DNA from: Glomus cerebriforme
Taxonomy: Eukaryota; Glomeromycota; Glomeromycetes; Glomerales; Glomeraceae
Reading direction: 5' to 3'
Assembly: GCA_003550305.1 (NCBI GenBank)
Contig: QKYT01001095.1
Span: 1-17,634 of the forward strand
Length of the DNA stretch: 17,634 nucleotides
Positions 17,613-17,634 of this stretch are shown piece by piece. The notes beneath the pieces were generated by a model. It was not told where the DNA came from, did no database searches, and saw nothing but the letters and a program-made list of their open reading frames with translations. The position numbers and the translations under genes were made by a program. Position 1 is the first letter of the stretch, and each line of letters begins with the position of its first letter.

Positions 17613-17634
17613 TAAAAAAAAAAAAAAAAAAAAA
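17613..17634. repeat. Poly-A run at the window end
   Basis: An unbroken A run closes the window, as expected where an assembly stops at a homopolymer. It lies in the upstream intron of the minus-strand gene, so its first exons are not visible. Confidence 0.9.

Noticed and set aside
1..17634. CRISPR array, bacterial operon or phage features
   Set aside because: No regularly spaced repeats were found; the introns, base composition and gene families are eukaryotic.

Overview
The window is very AT-rich eukaryotic DNA with a low density of intact genes. It has short GT-AG introns, long homopolymer runs, asparagine- and serine-rich proteins, an F-box protein with a long Leu/Asn/Lys-rich tail, and a decayed tyrosine-kinase-like gene. 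This matches an arbuscular mycorrhizal fungus of the Glomeromycotina (Rhizophagus-like); the assignment rests on gene style and was not searched. The window opens inside a repeat and ends in a poly-A run, as a contig cut at repeats would.

Layout. 1-5230 is repeat and relic DNA. Three copies of one dispersed repeat lie at 1, 4664 and 4791. Between them on the minus strand is a decayed protein kinase gene (2309-3292) that runs into a decayed BED zinc-finger/hAT-like stretch (1921-2316), and there is a minus-strand fragment of 18S rRNA (about 4018-4180). 6266-7873 is an intact single-exon F-box gene, with a lone pogo/Tigger-type terminal repeat 15 bases past its stop. 8748-10850 holds a short exon-like fragment, a deleted hAT transposase relic (9323-9915) and a relic of an Asn/Ser/Gln/His-rich protein. 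11613-13979 is a run of plus-strand coding fragments, with splice signals and lesions, from a gene I do not recognise. A palindromic MITE-like element lies at 14545-14718.

15060-17555 carries two convergent spliced genes that look intact. The plus-strand gene (three exons, 333 residues) encodes a protein with a Ser-rich head, two membrane segments and a Cys-rich tail. The minus-strand gene (two exons seen, 5' end beyond the window) encodes three membrane segments and a tail with 39 cysteines and a His8 run. The pairing of two unlike membrane proteins with Cys-rich C-termini is the most interesting functional signal. The other notable signals are the kinase-BED junction, the unknown relic gene, the transition-mutated 18S fragment, and a dispersed ATACAGTATA motif.
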